Source: Leclercia adecarboxylata
GTDB lineage: Bacteria; Pseudomonadota; Gammaproteobacteria; Enterobacterales; Enterobacteriaceae
DNA length: 64,000 nucleotides
Assembly (NCBI GenBank): GCA_901472455.1
Contig: LR590464.1
Span: 3,410,001 to 3,474,000 of the forward strand
Direction of reading: 5' to 3'
The notes under the pieces are model-generated. The model was not told the DNA's origin. It searched no databases and saw only the letters and a program-made list of their open reading frames with translations. The translations under genes were made by a program, and so were the position numbers. Numbering within the stretch: the stretch's first letter is position 1; each line of letters opens with the position of its first letter. Below are positions 18,949-29,280 of the stretch, piece by piece.

Positions 18949-21585
18949 TTACTCTTCAGCGTCATCCGCTGCATCGTCGTCAGTATCCGCTTCCGGTGCG
19001 ATCTCATCGTCACCTTCTGCTACGCTGCCGTCGATGGAGTCGAGCTCTTCGTCATCCACTGGCTCAGCGACGCGCTGCAGACCCACCACGTTCTCATCTT
19101 CCGCGGTACGGATGAGGATCACGCCCTGGGTATTACGGCCTACCACGCTGATCTCGGACACGCGAGTACGCACCAGCGTACCGGCATCGGTGATCATCAT
19201 GATCTGGTCGGTATCATCAACCTGAACCGCGCCAACCACGGAGCCGTTACGCTCGGTCACTTTGATCGAGATAACGCCCTGGGTGCCGCGGGACTTGGTT
19301 GGATACTCGTCCTGGGCGGTACGTTTACCGTAGCCGTTCTGCGTGACAGTCAGGATTGCGCCTTCGCCACGTGGAACAATCAGGGAGACAACGCTGTCTT
19401 CGCCCGCCAGTTTGATGCCGCGAACACCGGTCGCTGTACGACCCATGGCGCGCACTGCGCTCTCTTTGAAGCGCACCACTTTACCGGCGGCAGAGAACAG
19501 CATCACTTCGTCGGAACCGGAGGTCAGATCCACACCAATCAGTTCGTCGCCTTCGTTCAGGTTGACGGCGATAATACCGGCAGAACGTGGACGGCTGAAC
19601 TCGGTCAGGGCGGTCTTCTTCACCGTACCGCTGGCGGTTGCCATAAAGACGTTCACGCCTTCTGCGTACTCGCGAACCGGCAGAATGGCGGTGATACGCT
19701 CGTTCTGCTCCAGCGGCAGCAGGTTGACGATTGGACGTCCACGTGCGCCACGGCTCGCTTCCGGCAGCTGATAGACCTTCATCCAGTACAGACGGCCACG
19801 GCTTGAGAAGCAGAGGATGGTGTCGTGGGTGTTGGCCACCAGCAGGCGGTCGATAAAGTCTTCTTCTTTAATACGTGCCGCTGACTTGCCCTTACCGCCA
19901 CGACGCTGTGCTTCGTAGTCGGTTAACGGCTGGTACTTCACGTAGCCCTGGTGAGACAGGGTCACAACAACGTCTTCCTGGTTGATCAGGTCTTCGATGT
20001 TGATATCAGCGGTATTGGCCGTGATTTCAGTGCGACGCTCATCGCCGAACTGATCGCGAACCAGCGCCAGCTCTTCGCGGATCACTTCCATCAGACGATC
20101 GGCGCTGCCGAGGATATGCAGCAGCTCGGCAATCTGTTCCAGCAGCTCTTTGTACTCGTCGAGCAATTTTTCGTGCTCAAGGCCGGTCAGTTTCTGCAGA
20201 CGCAGATCCAGAATCGCCTGAGCCTGCTGCTCGGTCAGATAGTACTGGCCATCACGCACGCCGAACTCGGGTTCCAGCCACTCTGGACGCGCAGCGTCAT
20301 CGCCCGCACGTTCCAGCATTGCTGAGACATTACCCAGCGCCCAAGGCTGAGCCACTAACGCCGCTTTCGCTTCCGCAGGGGTTGGCGCACGGCGAATCAG
20401 CTCGATGATCGGATCGATGTTCGCCAGCGCAACGGCCAGCGCTTCAAGGATGTGCGCACGATCGCGGGCTTTACGCAGTTCGAAAATGGTACGGCGAGTC
20501 ACCACTTCACGGCGGTGACGCACGAACGCGCTCAGAATGTCTTTCAGGTTCATGATCTTCGGCTGACCATGGTGCAGCGCAACCATGTTGATCCCGAAGG
20601 AGACCTGAAGCTGAGTCAGGGAGTAGAGGTTGTTCAGTACCACTTCCCCTACCGCGTCACGTTTGATTTCAATCACGATACGCATGCCGTCTTTGTCAGA
20701 CTCATCACGCAGCGCACTGATACCTTCAATGCGTTTCTCTTTAACCAGCTCGGCAATCTTCTCGATCAGGCGCGCTTTGTTCACCTGATACGGTATTTCG
20801 TGGACGATGATGGTCTCACGGCCGGTTTTGGCGTCGGCTTCGACTTCTGCGCGGGCACGAATATAGATCTTGCCGCGACCGGTACGGTACGCTTCTTCAA
20901 TGCCGCGACGGCCATTAATGATGGCGGCGGTCGGGAAGTCCGGGCCGGGGATGTGTTCCATCAGCCCTTCAATGCTGATGTCTTCATCGTCGATATAGGC
21001 CAGGCAACCGTTGATCACTTCCGTGATGTTGTGCGGCGGAATGTTAGTCGCCATACCTACTGCGATACCGGACGCACCGTTTACCAGCAGGTTAGGGATC
21101 TTGGTTGGCATCACATCGGGAATGCGCTCGGTGCCGTCGTAGTTATCGACGAAATCAACGGTCTCTTTTTCCAGGTCGGCCATCAGCTCGTGGGCGATTT
21201 TCGACATACGGATTTCCGTATAACGCATCGCCGCCGCGGAGTCACCATCGACCGAACCAAAGTTACCCTGACCATCTACCAGCATGTAACGCAAGGAGAA
21301 TGGCTGCGCCATACGGACGATGGTGTCGTACACGGCGGTATCACCATGCGGGTGATATTTACCGATTACGTCACCAACGACACGGGCAGATTTTTTGTAG
21401 GCTTTATTCCAGTCATTGCCCAATACGTTCATGGCGTATAGTACGCGACGGTGTACCGGCTTAAGTCCATCGCGGACATCCGGCAGCGCACGGCCAACAA
21501 TGACCGACATCGCATAATCCAGATAGGAGCTCTTCAGCTCTTCCTCGATGTTAACCGGTGTAATTTCTCTCGCAAGGTCGCTCAT
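18949..21585 (-). CDS. gyrA: DNA gyrase subunit A
   Basis: GyrA is the DNA-breaking subunit of gyrase, the type II topoisomerase that adds negative supercoils; it is essential and the target of quinolones. The catalytic tyrosine is in [11 protein letters not shown], the GyrA box QRRGGKGK is present, and an acidic tail ([10 protein letters not shown]) ends the protein. 878 residues, intact. In the quinolone-determining region the sequence reads [12 protein letters not shown], so residue 83 is threonine rather than the E. coli serine; Asp87 is unchanged. Thr83 is natural in some relatives, so it is not by itself evidence of selection. Confidence 0.98.
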   Translation of the reverse strand: MSDLAREITPVNIEEELKSSYLDYAMSVIVGRALPDVRDGLKPVHRRVLYAMNVLGNDWNKAYKKSARVVGDVIGKYHPHGDTAVYDTIVRMAQPFSLRYMLVDGQGNFGSVDGDSAAAMRYTEIRMSKIAHELMADLEKETVDFVDNYDGTERIPDVMPTKIPNLLVNGASGIAVGMATNIPPHNITEVINGCLAYIDDEDISIEGLMEHIPGPDFPTAAIINGRRGIEEAYRTGRGKIYIRARAEVEADAKTGRETIIVHEIPYQVNKARLIEKIAELVKEKRIEGISALRDESDKDGMRIVIEIKRDAVGEVVLNNLYSLTQLQVSFGINMVALHHGQPKIMNLKDILSAFVRHRREVVTRRTIFELRKARDRAHILEALAVALANIDPIIELIRRAPTPAEAKAALVAQPWALGNVSAMLERAGDDAARPEWLEPEFGVRDGQYYLTEQQAQAILDLRLQKLTGLEHEKLLDEYKELLEQIAELLHILGSADRLMEVIREELALVRDQFGDERRTEITANTADINIEDLINQEDVVVTLSHQGYVKYQPLTDYEAQRRGGKGKSAARIKEEDFIDRLLVANTHDTILCFSSRGRLYWMKVYQLPEASRGARGRPIVNLLPLEQNERITAILPVREYAEGVNVFMATASGTVKKTALTEFSRPRSAGIIAVNLNEGDELIGVDLTSGSDEVMLFSAAGKVVRFKESAVRAMGRTATGVRGIKLAGEDSVVSLIVPRGEGAILTVTQNGYGKRTAQDEYPTKSRGTQGVISIKVTERNGSVVGAVQVDDTDQIMMITDAGTLVRTRVSEISVVGRNTQGVILIRTAEDENVVGLQRVAEPVDDEELDSIDGSVAEGDDEIAPEADTDDDAADDAEE

Positions 21586-21717
21586 CTAACCGCTATCCCT
21601 CTACTGTATCCCGGATTCAAAGGTCGGAAATTATAACACACCCGCTTAGGTTTAAACTAATTTGCTTTGTTATCCTGATATACTTCCTCGTCTTTAAATT
21701 ACGGAGTAAAAGCGTCC

Positions 21718-22445
21718 ATGGAATGCGGAAAAATCCCCGGTGGCTCCCAACGTTGACCATGAAGAGATCGCCAAATTCGAAGCCGTCGCCTCGCGCTGGT
21801 GGGATCTTGAAGGTGAGTTTAAACCCCTGCACCGCATTAACCCCTGCGTCTGGGCTATATCGCGGAACGTTCCGGCGGCCTGTTTGGTAAAAAGGTGCTC
21901 GATGTAGGCTGCGGCGGCGGTATCCTGGCAGAGAGTATGGCGCGCGAAGGCGCTACCGTGACCGGGCTGGATATGGGCTTCGAGCCGCTACAGGTGGCGC
22001 GACTGCATGCGCTGGAAGCGGTATTCAGGTGGAGTACGTGCAGGAAACGGTTGAGGAACACGCCGCGAAGTTTGCCCAACAGTATGACGTCGTCACCTGC
22101 ATGGAGATGCTGGAGCACGTGCCCGACCCGCAATCGGTGGTGAACGCCTGTGCAAAACTCGTTAAACCGGGCGGCCAGGTGTTCTTCTCCACCATCAACC
22201 GCAACGGCAAGGCGTGGCTGATGGCCGTGGTCGGCGCAGAATACGTGCTGCGGATGGTGCCAAAAGGCACCCACGATGTGAAAAAATTCATCAAACCGGC
22301 AGAGTTGTTGAGCTGGGTCGATGGCACCTCCCTGAAAGAGCAGCACATGACCGGTCTGCACTACAATCCTCTGACCGACAAGTTCAAACTGGCGCCAGGC
22401 GTGGACGTTAACTACATGCTCCATACCACCGCCAAAAAAGACTAA
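21718..22445 (+). pseudogene. ubiG: UbiG, ubiquinone O-methyltransferase (1 gain, 2 losses)
   Basis: UbiG performs both O-methylations in ubiquinone synthesis. The SAM-binding motif [16 protein letters not shown] and the later [13 protein letters not shown] and [12 protein letters not shown] are clear. The frame is broken three times: an extra G right after the start codon (21720-21721), a missing C near 21841-21844 in [12 protein letters not shown], and a missing G near 22020 before [14 protein letters not shown]. Corrected length is 242 residues against 240 in E. coli, starting [17 protein letters not shown]. It is divergent from gyrA, as in E. coli, with 132 bases between. Confidence 0.88.
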
Positions 22446-22467
22446 GGTTATCTACTCTTTTTCTAAG

Positions 22468-22496
22468 AATGCGCAGCAGTTTGTTGCGCATTTTTG
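22468..22496 (+). terminator. ubiG terminator
   Basis: ATGCGCA / TGCGCAT stem with a 9-base loop followed by five T, 23 bases after the ubiG stop. Confidence 0.75.
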
Positions 22497-22664
22497 ACCA
22501 CCCGTTGAAGAAATCAGCAGTCGATCAATTTTTCATTTTTTTTTCTACATTATTGACATCACGTCCAGGCCTTACGGTACGAGGACTTACGCTTTTTTAC
22601 TCTTTCACAACCTCAATTTAACCTCAAAATCAACTCTTGTACTGAAAAGAATCCTTACTAGAAT

Positions 22665-22712
22665 ACTCACCATCTTGCGTTATCCTTATCGTAAAACCCC
22701 TATATATGTAGT
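22665..22712 (+). promoter_or_regulatory. Putative NrdR box pair upstream of nrdA
   Basis: ACTCACCATCTTGCGT (22665-22680) and CCCCTATATATGTAGT (22697-22712) each resemble the NrdR box ACACWATATMTWGTGT and start 32 bases apart, about three helical turns, the spacing expected for cooperative NrdR repression of ribonucleotide reductase genes. The match is imperfect. Confidence 0.5.
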
Positions 22713-22714
22713 AT

Positions 22715-22738
22715 TTATCCACAGAGGTCTGTGGATAA
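22715..22738 (+). promoter_or_regulatory. Convergent pair of perfect DnaA boxes upstream of nrdA
   Basis: TTATCCACA at 22715-22723 and its exact inverse TGTGGATAA at 22730-22738. DnaA is known to bind the nrdAB promoter of E. coli and link dNTP supply to replication initiation. The boxes sit 42 bases before the nrdA ATG. Confidence 0.8.
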
Positions 22739-22779
22739 GCGGGGATATTTTCTTTTTTCACGGACAGGTAAAAACCCAC

Positions 22780-25063
22780 ATGAATCAGAGTCTGCTGGTG
22801 ACAAAGCGCGACGGTGCTACCGAGCGTATCAATCTGGACAAAATCCATCGTGTTCTCGACTGGGCAGCAGAAGGACTGAATAACGTATCCATTTCTCAGG
22901 TGGAACTGCGCTCCCATATCCAGTTCTATGACGGCATCAAAACGTCTGATATCCACGAAACCATTATCAAAGCCGCGGCGGATCTGATCTCCCGTGAAGC
23001 ACCGGATTATCAGTACCTCGCAGCCCGTCTGGCCATTTTCCACCTGCGTAAAAAAGCCTACGGCCAGTTTGAGCCGCCAGCGTTGTTCGATCATGTGGTG
23101 AAGATGGTAGAGCTGGGCAAATACGACACGCATCTGCTGGAAGACTACACGGAAGAAGAGTTCAAGCAGATGGACGGGTTTATCGATCACTGGCGTGATA
23201 TGAACTTCTCCTACGCCGCGGTGAAGCAGCTGGAAGGGAAATACCTGGTCCAGAACCGTGTGACCGGCGAAATCTACGAGAGCGCCCAGTTCCTCTACAT
23301 TCTGGTGGCCGCCTGCCTGTTCTCTAACTATCCGCGTGCTACCCGTCTGGAATACGTGAAGCGTTTCTACGATGCGGTTTCCACCTTCAAGATTTCTCTG
23401 CCGACGCCGATCATGTCCGGCGTGCGCACCCCTACCCGTCAGTTCAGCTCTTGCGTACTGATCGAGTGTGGCGATAGCCTGGACTCCATTAACGCCACCT
23501 CCAGCGCCATTGTGAAATACGTTTCCCAACGCGCCGGTATCGGTATTAACGCCGGTCGCATCCGTGCGCTGGGCAGCCCAATTCGCGGCGGTGAAGCGTT
23601 CCACACCGGCTGTATTCCGTTCTACAAACACTTCCAGACTGCGGTGAAATCCTGCTCTCAGGGCGGCGTACGCGGTGGCGCAGCCACCCTGTTCTACCCG
23701 ATGTGGCATCTGGAAGTCGAAAGCCTGCTGGTACTGAAAAACAACCGTGGCGTGGAAGGTAACCGCGTACGTCACATGGATTACGGCGTTCAGATCAACA
23801 AGCTGATGTACACCCGTCTGCTGAAAGGCGGCGACATCACCCTGTTCAGCCCATCCGACGTCCCGGGCCTGTACGACGCCTTCTTTGCCGATCAGGATGA
23901 GTTCGAGCGCCTGTACGTTCAGTATGAAAACGACGACAGCATCCGTAAGCAGCGTGTGAAAGCGGTTGAACTGTTCTCCCTGATGATGCAGGAACGTGCT
24001 TCCACGGGCCGTATCTACATCCAGAACGTTGACCACTGCAACACCCACAGCCCGTTCGATCCGGTCGTTGCACCAGTGCGCCAGTCTAACCTGTGCCTGG
24101 AGATCGCCCTGCCGACCAAACCGCTGGAAGATGTGAACGACGAAAACGGCGAGATCGCCCTGTGTACGCTCTCTGCGTTCAACCTGGGTGCGATTAATAG
24201 CCTGGACGAGCTGGAAGAGCTGGCAGTGCTGGCGGTTCGCGCGCTGGATGCGCTGCTGGACTACCAGGATTACCCAATCCCAGCGGCAAAACGCGGGGCA
24301 ATGGGTCGTCGTACTCTCGGCATTGGCGTGATCAACTACGCTTACTGGCTGGCGAAAAACGGCAAACGTTACTCCGACGGCAGCGCCAATAACCTGACGC
24401 ACCAGACCTTCGAAGCCATTCAGTACTACCTGCTGAAAGCCTCTAACGAACTGGCCATCGAACAAGGCGCCTGCCCGTGGTTCAACGAAACCACCTACGC
24501 CAAAGGCATTCTGCCGATCGATACCTACAAGAAAGATCTGGACGGGATCGTCAGCGAGCGCTGCACCTCGACTGGGAAGGCCTGCGCGAGTCGATTAAAA
24601 CCCACGGCCTGCGTAACTCTACGCTCTCTGCCCTGATGCCGTCCGAGACCTCCTCGCAGATCTCCAACGCCACCAACGGCATCGAGCCGCCGCGCGTCAC
24701 GTGAGCATCAAAGCGTCGAAAGACGGGATCCTGCGCCAGGTGGTGCCAGACTACGAGCTGCTGAAAAACAACTACGAGCTGCTGTGGGAAATGCCAAACA
24801 ACGACGGCTACCTGCAACTGGTGGGCATCATGCAGAAGTTTATCGACCAGTCGATCTCTGCGAACACCAACTACGATCCATCACGCTTCCCGTCAGGGAA
24901 AGTACCGATGCAGCAGCTGCTGAAAGACCTGCTCACCGCCTATAAATTTGGCGTGAAAACCCTGTACTATCAAAACACCCGTGACGGTGCGGAAGATGCG
25001 CAGGACGATCTGGTCCCGTCCATTCAGGATGATGGCTGCGAAAGCGGCGCATGTAAGATCTAA
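22780..25063 (+). pseudogene. nrdA: Ribonucleotide reductase class Ia large subunit (2 losses)
   Basis: NrdA reduces ribonucleoside diphosphates to deoxyribonucleotides with the radical supplied by NrdB. The N-terminal ATP-cone (LLVTKRDGATERINLDKIHR), the active-site cysteines (SSCVLIECG, SNLCLEIALP, IALCTLSAFNLG) and the mobile C-terminal pair CESGACKI are all visible. Two bases are missing: a C at about 24559 (SEPLHLDWE) and a G at about 24696 (PPRGHVSIKA). Restoring them gives 761 residues, exactly the E. coli length. Loss of this gene would be lethal in aerobic growth, which supports sequencing error. Start at ATG 22780. Confidence 0.93.
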
Positions 25064-25069
25064 GTAATT

Positions 25070-25129
25070 TTGCCGGGTAGCGTTACGCTTACCCGGCCTA
25101 CGTTTTTGTAGGCCCGGCCCGCCGGGCAG
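25070..25129. repeat. BIME-like REP pair between nrdA and nrdB
   Basis: GCCGGGTAGCG...TTACCCGGC (25072-25097) is a near-perfect REP palindrome. It is followed by GGCCTAC/GTAGGCC (25095-25114) and by CCGGCCCGCCGGG to 25128, giving interlocking inverted repeats inside the operon. Such elements often stabilise upstream mRNA and shift expression ratios. Confidence 0.75.
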
Positions 25130-25152
25130 TACAATCTCAACAGGACACACTC

Positions 25153-26284
25153 ATGGCATACACCACCTTTTCACAGACGAAAAACGACCAGCTCAAAGAG
25201 CCGATGTTCTTCGGCCAGCCGGTCAACGTGGCACGCTACGATCAGCAAAAATATGACATCTTCGAAAAGCTGATTGAAAAGCAACTCTCCTTCTTCTGGC
25301 GCCCGGAAGAGGTTGACGTTTCCCGCGACCGTATCGATTTCCAGGCTCTGCCGGAACATGAAAAGCATATTTTCCTCAGCAACCTGAAGTATCAGACCGC
25401 TGCTGGACTCCATCCAGGGCCGTAGCCCGAACGTGGCGCTGCTGCCGCTGATCTCTATCCCGGAGCTGGAAACCTGGGTTGAGACCTGGGCGTTCTCCGA
25501 GACGATCCACTCCCGCTCTTATACCCATATCATTCGTAACATCGTCAACGATCCGGCGATTGTGTTTGATGATATCGTCACCAACGATCAGATCCTGAAG
25601 CGCGCCGAAGGCATTTCTCACTTCTATGACGACCTGATCGAGATGACCAGCTATTGGCATCTGCTGGGTGAAGGCACGCACACCGTGAACGGCAAAACCG
25701 TGACCGTGAATCTGCGTGAGCTGAAGAAAAAGCTCTACCTGTGCCTGATGAGCGTGAACGCGCTGGAAGCGATCCGCTTCTACGTCAGTTTTGCCTGCTC
25801 CTTCGCCTTCGCAGAACGCGAGTTGATGGAAGGCAACGCCAAAATCATCCGCCTGATCGCCCGCGATGAAGCCCTGCACCTGACCGGCACCCAGCATATG
25901 CTGAACCTGCTGCGCAGCGGCGTGGACGATCCCGAGATGGCCGAAATTGCTGAAGAGTGCAAACAGGAAAGTTACGACCTGTTTGTTCAGGCGGCGCAGC
26001 AGGAGAAAGAGTGGGCGGAATACCTGTTCCAGGGCGGCTCTATGATCGGCCTGAACAAAGATATTCTCTGCCAGTACGTGGAGTACATCACCAACATCCG
26101 TATGCAGGCGGTTGGTCTCGATCTGCCGTTCCAGACCCGCTCCAACCCGATCCCGTGGATCAACACCTGGCTGGTTTCCGATAACGTGCAGGTGGCGCCG
26201 CAGGAAGTGGAAGTGAGTTCCTACCTCGTCGGTCAGATTGACTCCGAAGTCAACACTGACGATTTGAGCGATTTCCAGCTCTGA
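25153..26284 (+). pseudogene. nrdB: Ribonucleotide reductase class Ia small subunit (1 insertion)
   Basis: NrdB carries the di-iron centre and tyrosyl radical that starts each turnover of NrdA. The radical tyrosine is in [11 protein letters not shown], and later iron ligands are in [13 protein letters not shown]. One extra G at about 25402 breaks the frame in [15 protein letters not shown]; corrected, it is 376 residues, the E. coli length. Start ATG 25153 follows AACAGGACAC. The stop overlaps the yfaE start as TGATG, so the two are coupled. Confidence 0.93.
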
Positions 26285-26538
26285 TGAGCCGCGTGACGCT
26301 TCGTCTTTCTGGCACAGAGCTCCTGTGCCAGGAAGAGCACCCTTCCCTGCTCGTTGCGCTGGAATCTCACCAGATTGGAAGTTGAATACCAGTGCCGTGA
26401 AGGTTACTGCGGCTCCTGCCGCTGCCGTCTGGTGATAGGCCAGGTCGACTGGATCACCGAGCCGCTGGCCTTCATTAACGAAGGGGAAATTTTGCCCTGC
26501 TGCTGCCGGCAAAAGGGGATATCGAAATCGAAATGTAA
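26284..26538 (+). pseudogene. yfaE: YfaE, 2Fe-2S ferredoxin for NrdB maintenance (1 gain, 1 loss)
   Basis: YfaE is a small plant-type ferredoxin that supplies electrons to rebuild and maintain the NrdB di-iron tyrosyl cofactor. The cluster motif CREGYCGSC and the distal cysteine in ILPCCCR are present. An extra G at about 26380 (SHQI|EVEYQ) and a missing G near 26515-26518 (RQKG|DIEIEM) cancel out. Corrected, it is 84 residues, the E. coli length, ending at the TAA 26536-26538. No unbroken frame covers the whole gene, so it is easy to miss. Confidence 0.85.
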
Positions 26539-26548
26539 GCGCCCTTAT

Positions 26549-26568
26549 CCCCTCTCCGTGGGAGAGGG
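26549..26568. repeat. CCCTCTCC-type palindrome between yfaE and glpQ
   Basis: CCCCTCTCC - GT - GGGAGAGGG. Read on the minus strand it begins CACCTTAACCCTCTCCCAC and belongs to the same dispersed family as the copies at 45.6 and 55.8 kb. It may also end convergent yfaE and glpQ transcription, though T tracts are short. Confidence 0.65.
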
Positions 26569-26605
26569 TTAAGGTGATGTCTTCGTCTTACCCGACCAAC
26601 CAAAT

Positions 26606-27665
26606 CTACTTCCGCTGAATAAACTCGACCGCCTTATCCGGGAAGTCCGTAAACAGCCCGTCCACACCCGCCCTGGTTATACAGCACGTCGTAAAGCTGA
26701 TTCACGTCCGTCGCATAGTCCGGCAACTGGTCTGCACGCACCGTGTACGGGTGCACCTGCAGCTTGCTGGCATGGGCGTCTTTTACCATCGCCGTCAGCT
26801 TAACGTGACCCGGCGTTGAGCCGTCCGCCACCAGCATGTGGTAATCCGGCCCAATACCGTCCGCGTACTGCGCAATTTGCTGCATTGCTCCCGGTTTGAA
26901 CATCCAGTCGTAGCTGTAGTTGATCCACTTGCCGTCAGGCTGTTTCTCCTGAGTTTCATTCCAGTCGGTGTATGCAATCAGTTGCACCAGATTGAGGTCC
27001 ATCCCCATCTTTCGGCTCCAGCTCGGTTTTGATGCGTTTCAGTTCAGCGGCATCAAAACACTGGAGATACACCTTGTCCTCTTTGCGGGTGTAGCCATAC
27101 TCCTTTAGCACTGCCAGCGTTTTCGCCGCAATATCTTTGCCTTCCTGATGGTGGAACCACGGCGCTTTGATTTCCGGGTAGATACCGATGTTTTTACCGG
27201 TGGAGTGGTTCAGCCCCTGAACAAACTCTATTTCCTCTTCGAAAGTGTGAATGCGGAAGTCAGATTTGCCCATCGGAAACGTCCCGGATAGACCTGCACC
27301 TTCTTGCCGTTTTCGATCTCAAAACCTTCGGTAAATTTCAGCGAACGGATTTCCGCCAGCGTAAAGTCGATGGCGTAATAACGGCCATCTTTACGGGCGC
27401 GGTCCGGGAAACGTTCCGCCACATCCGTCACGCGATCCAGATAATGATCATGCAGGACAACCAGTTGGTCGTCCTTCGTCATCACCAGATCCTGCTCCAG
27501 ATAGTCCGCGCCCTGTGCATAGGCCATCGCTTTTGCCGGAAGCGTGTGCTCCGGCAAATAACCGCTCGCGCCACGGTGGGCGATAACAATTTTATCGGCC
27601 GCCAGCGCGGAGCCGGTCATCAGCCCCGCCAGCAGCAGGCCAGTCGCTAATTGGGTCAGTTTCAA
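26606..27665 (-). pseudogene. glpQ: GlpQ, periplasmic glycerophosphodiester phosphodiesterase (2 gains, 1 loss)
   Basis: GlpQ hydrolyses glycerophosphodiesters to glycerol-3-phosphate and alcohol in the periplasm, feeding GlpT. It has a signal peptide ending TGSALAA, the GDPD signature IAHRGASGYLPEHT, EQDLVMTKDDQLVVLHD, and FRIHTFEEEIEFVQGL. Indels: a missing base near 27275, an extra A (plus-strand TTT 27010-27012) and an extra G (CCC 26671-26673). Corrected, it is 352 residues ending KAVEFIQRK, somewhat shorter than E. coli (358) at the signal peptide. The start is a TTG at 27665 behind AAGGAG, eleven bases past the glpT stop. Confidence 0.88.
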
Positions 27666-27676
27666 AGCCCTTCTCC

Positions 27677-29028
27677 TTATTGACGACGAGCCAGCACTTC
27701 AGCGTGGTGACGTTTTTCCCCGATCATGACCACAATCAGCAGCAGTACGCCAGGACGCTCCCGCCAATCATCACCATAAAGCGCCGTCCCAGCCGAAGAA
27801 GTCAACGGTATAGCCAACAATGGCGCTGGCCGCGACCGAACCGCCCAGATAGCCAAACAGACCGGTAAAGCCCGCGCTGTCCCTGCCGCTTTTTTTCGGT
27901 GCCAGCTCCAGGGCGTGCAGGCCAATCAGCATTACCGGGCCATAGATTAGGAAGCCGATGACGATCATGCACGCCATGTCTACGGATGGATTACCGGCGG
28001 GTTGAGCCAGTAAACGATGGTCGCAATGGTCACCAGAGTCATAAAGAAGACGCCCGTCGCACCACGGTTGCCCCGGAAGACTTTGTCCGACATCCAGCCG
28101 CATAGAAGCGTGCCCGGGATCCCCGCATACTCATACAGGAAGTAGGCCCAGGAAGATTTATCCAGCGCGAAGTGCTTCACCTCTTTCAGATAGGTTGGCG
28201 ACCAGTCGAGAATGCCGTAGCGCAGCAGATAAACAAACACGTTCGCCACCGCGATGTACCACAGCAGTTTGTTTGGCAGCACATATTTCATGAAGATCTG
28301 TTTTGCCGACAGCTCTTCTTCGTGCTGCTCGCTGTAATCATCGGGATAGTCGTTTTTGTACTCTTCGATCGGCGGCAGGCCACAGGACTGCGGTGTATCA
28401 CGCATCAGGGCAAAAGCGATAATTGCCACCACGATGGCGCCAAAGGCAGGCAATATAGAGCGCCGCTTTCCAGTCGTTGAACCAGGCCATACCGAGCAGG
28501 AAAAGCAGTGGCGGAATACCGCCGCCGACGTTATGCGCGCAGTTCCACACCGACACGATGCCGCCACGCTCTTTCTGCGACCACCAGTGCACCATGGTGC
28601 GTCCGCACGGCGGCCAGCCCATCCCCTGGAACCAACCGCAGAGGAACAGCAGCACAAACATGACCGCAATACTGGAGGTCGCCCCAGGGAACGAAGCCCA
28701 TAAAGAGCATCACCGCTGCCGCCAGAATCAGCCCGGCAGGCAGGAACACGCGCGGATTCGAACGATCCGACACCGACCCCATGATGAACTTGGAAAAACC
28801 ATAGGCGATGGAGATGCCGGACAACGCGAACCCCAGATCGCCGCGCGAAAAGCCCTGCTCCACCAGATAGGGCATGGCAAGCGCAAAGTTCTTACGCACC
28901 AGGTAATAAGCCGCATACCCGAAGAAAATCCCCAGGAAGATTTGCCAGCGCAGGCGGCGATAAAGCGGATCTATTTCTGCCTCTGGCAGACGCGCCTGAT
29001 GCGGCGCAGGTTTAAAGATACTGAGCAT
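27677..29028 (-). pseudogene. glpT: GlpT, glycerol-3-phosphate:phosphate antiporter (several indels)
   Basis: GlpT is a 12-helix major-facilitator antiporter in the inner membrane that also takes up fosfomycin. It starts [11 protein letters not shown] at ATG 29028 behind GGAGG. The substrate arginine is in [17 protein letters not shown], and [19 protein letters not shown] and [19 protein letters not shown] are typical. I place two gains (CCCC at 28682-28685; about 28455) and three losses (about 28003, 27778 and 27748). Corrected length is 450 residues against 452 in E. coli. If the breaks were real the strain would be defective in glycerol-3-phosphate and fosfomycin uptake; I think they are not. 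Confidence 0.88.
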
Positions 29029-29280
29029 GACAGCCTCCGTGGCCTTAGAGAAAGTGAGCAGGTGGCTCGCACCTGATTCCAGAGGCGGGGATGTTAAGAA
29101 ATCACAGCGATTGTTACTGTGAATCAACGCACAGATTGTTACAGAAATTATGACAGAATGCGCATAAAGACGCATGGAATGGCGTTTCATTTTCGTATCA
29201 GGCGCGTTTATGTTCGAAATCAAACAAACCACAACTTTCATGTGGCTAAATGATAGAAAAACGAACATAGAGGAAAGACG
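29029..29280. promoter_or_regulatory. Divergent glpTQ / glpABC control region
   Basis: A CRP-like site TGTGA-N6-GCACA is at 29118-29133. GlpR-like elements with a good ATGTTCG half are at 29209-29228 (TATGTTCGAAATCAAACAAA) and, inverted, at 29252-29271; a weaker one, ATTTTCGTATCA, lies near 29190. This matches known control of both operons by GlpR (glycerol-3-phosphate as inducer) and CRP. The glpA ribosome site is AGAGGA. Confidence 0.6.

Noticed and set aside
20452..21441. A 329-codon open frame antisense to gyrA
   Set aside because: Shadow of gyrA; no independent evidence.
22630..24465. A 611-codon open frame antisense to nrdA
   Set aside because: It mirrors the codon bias of nrdA, has no recognisable protein features or ribosome site, and nrdA homology covers the whole stretch.
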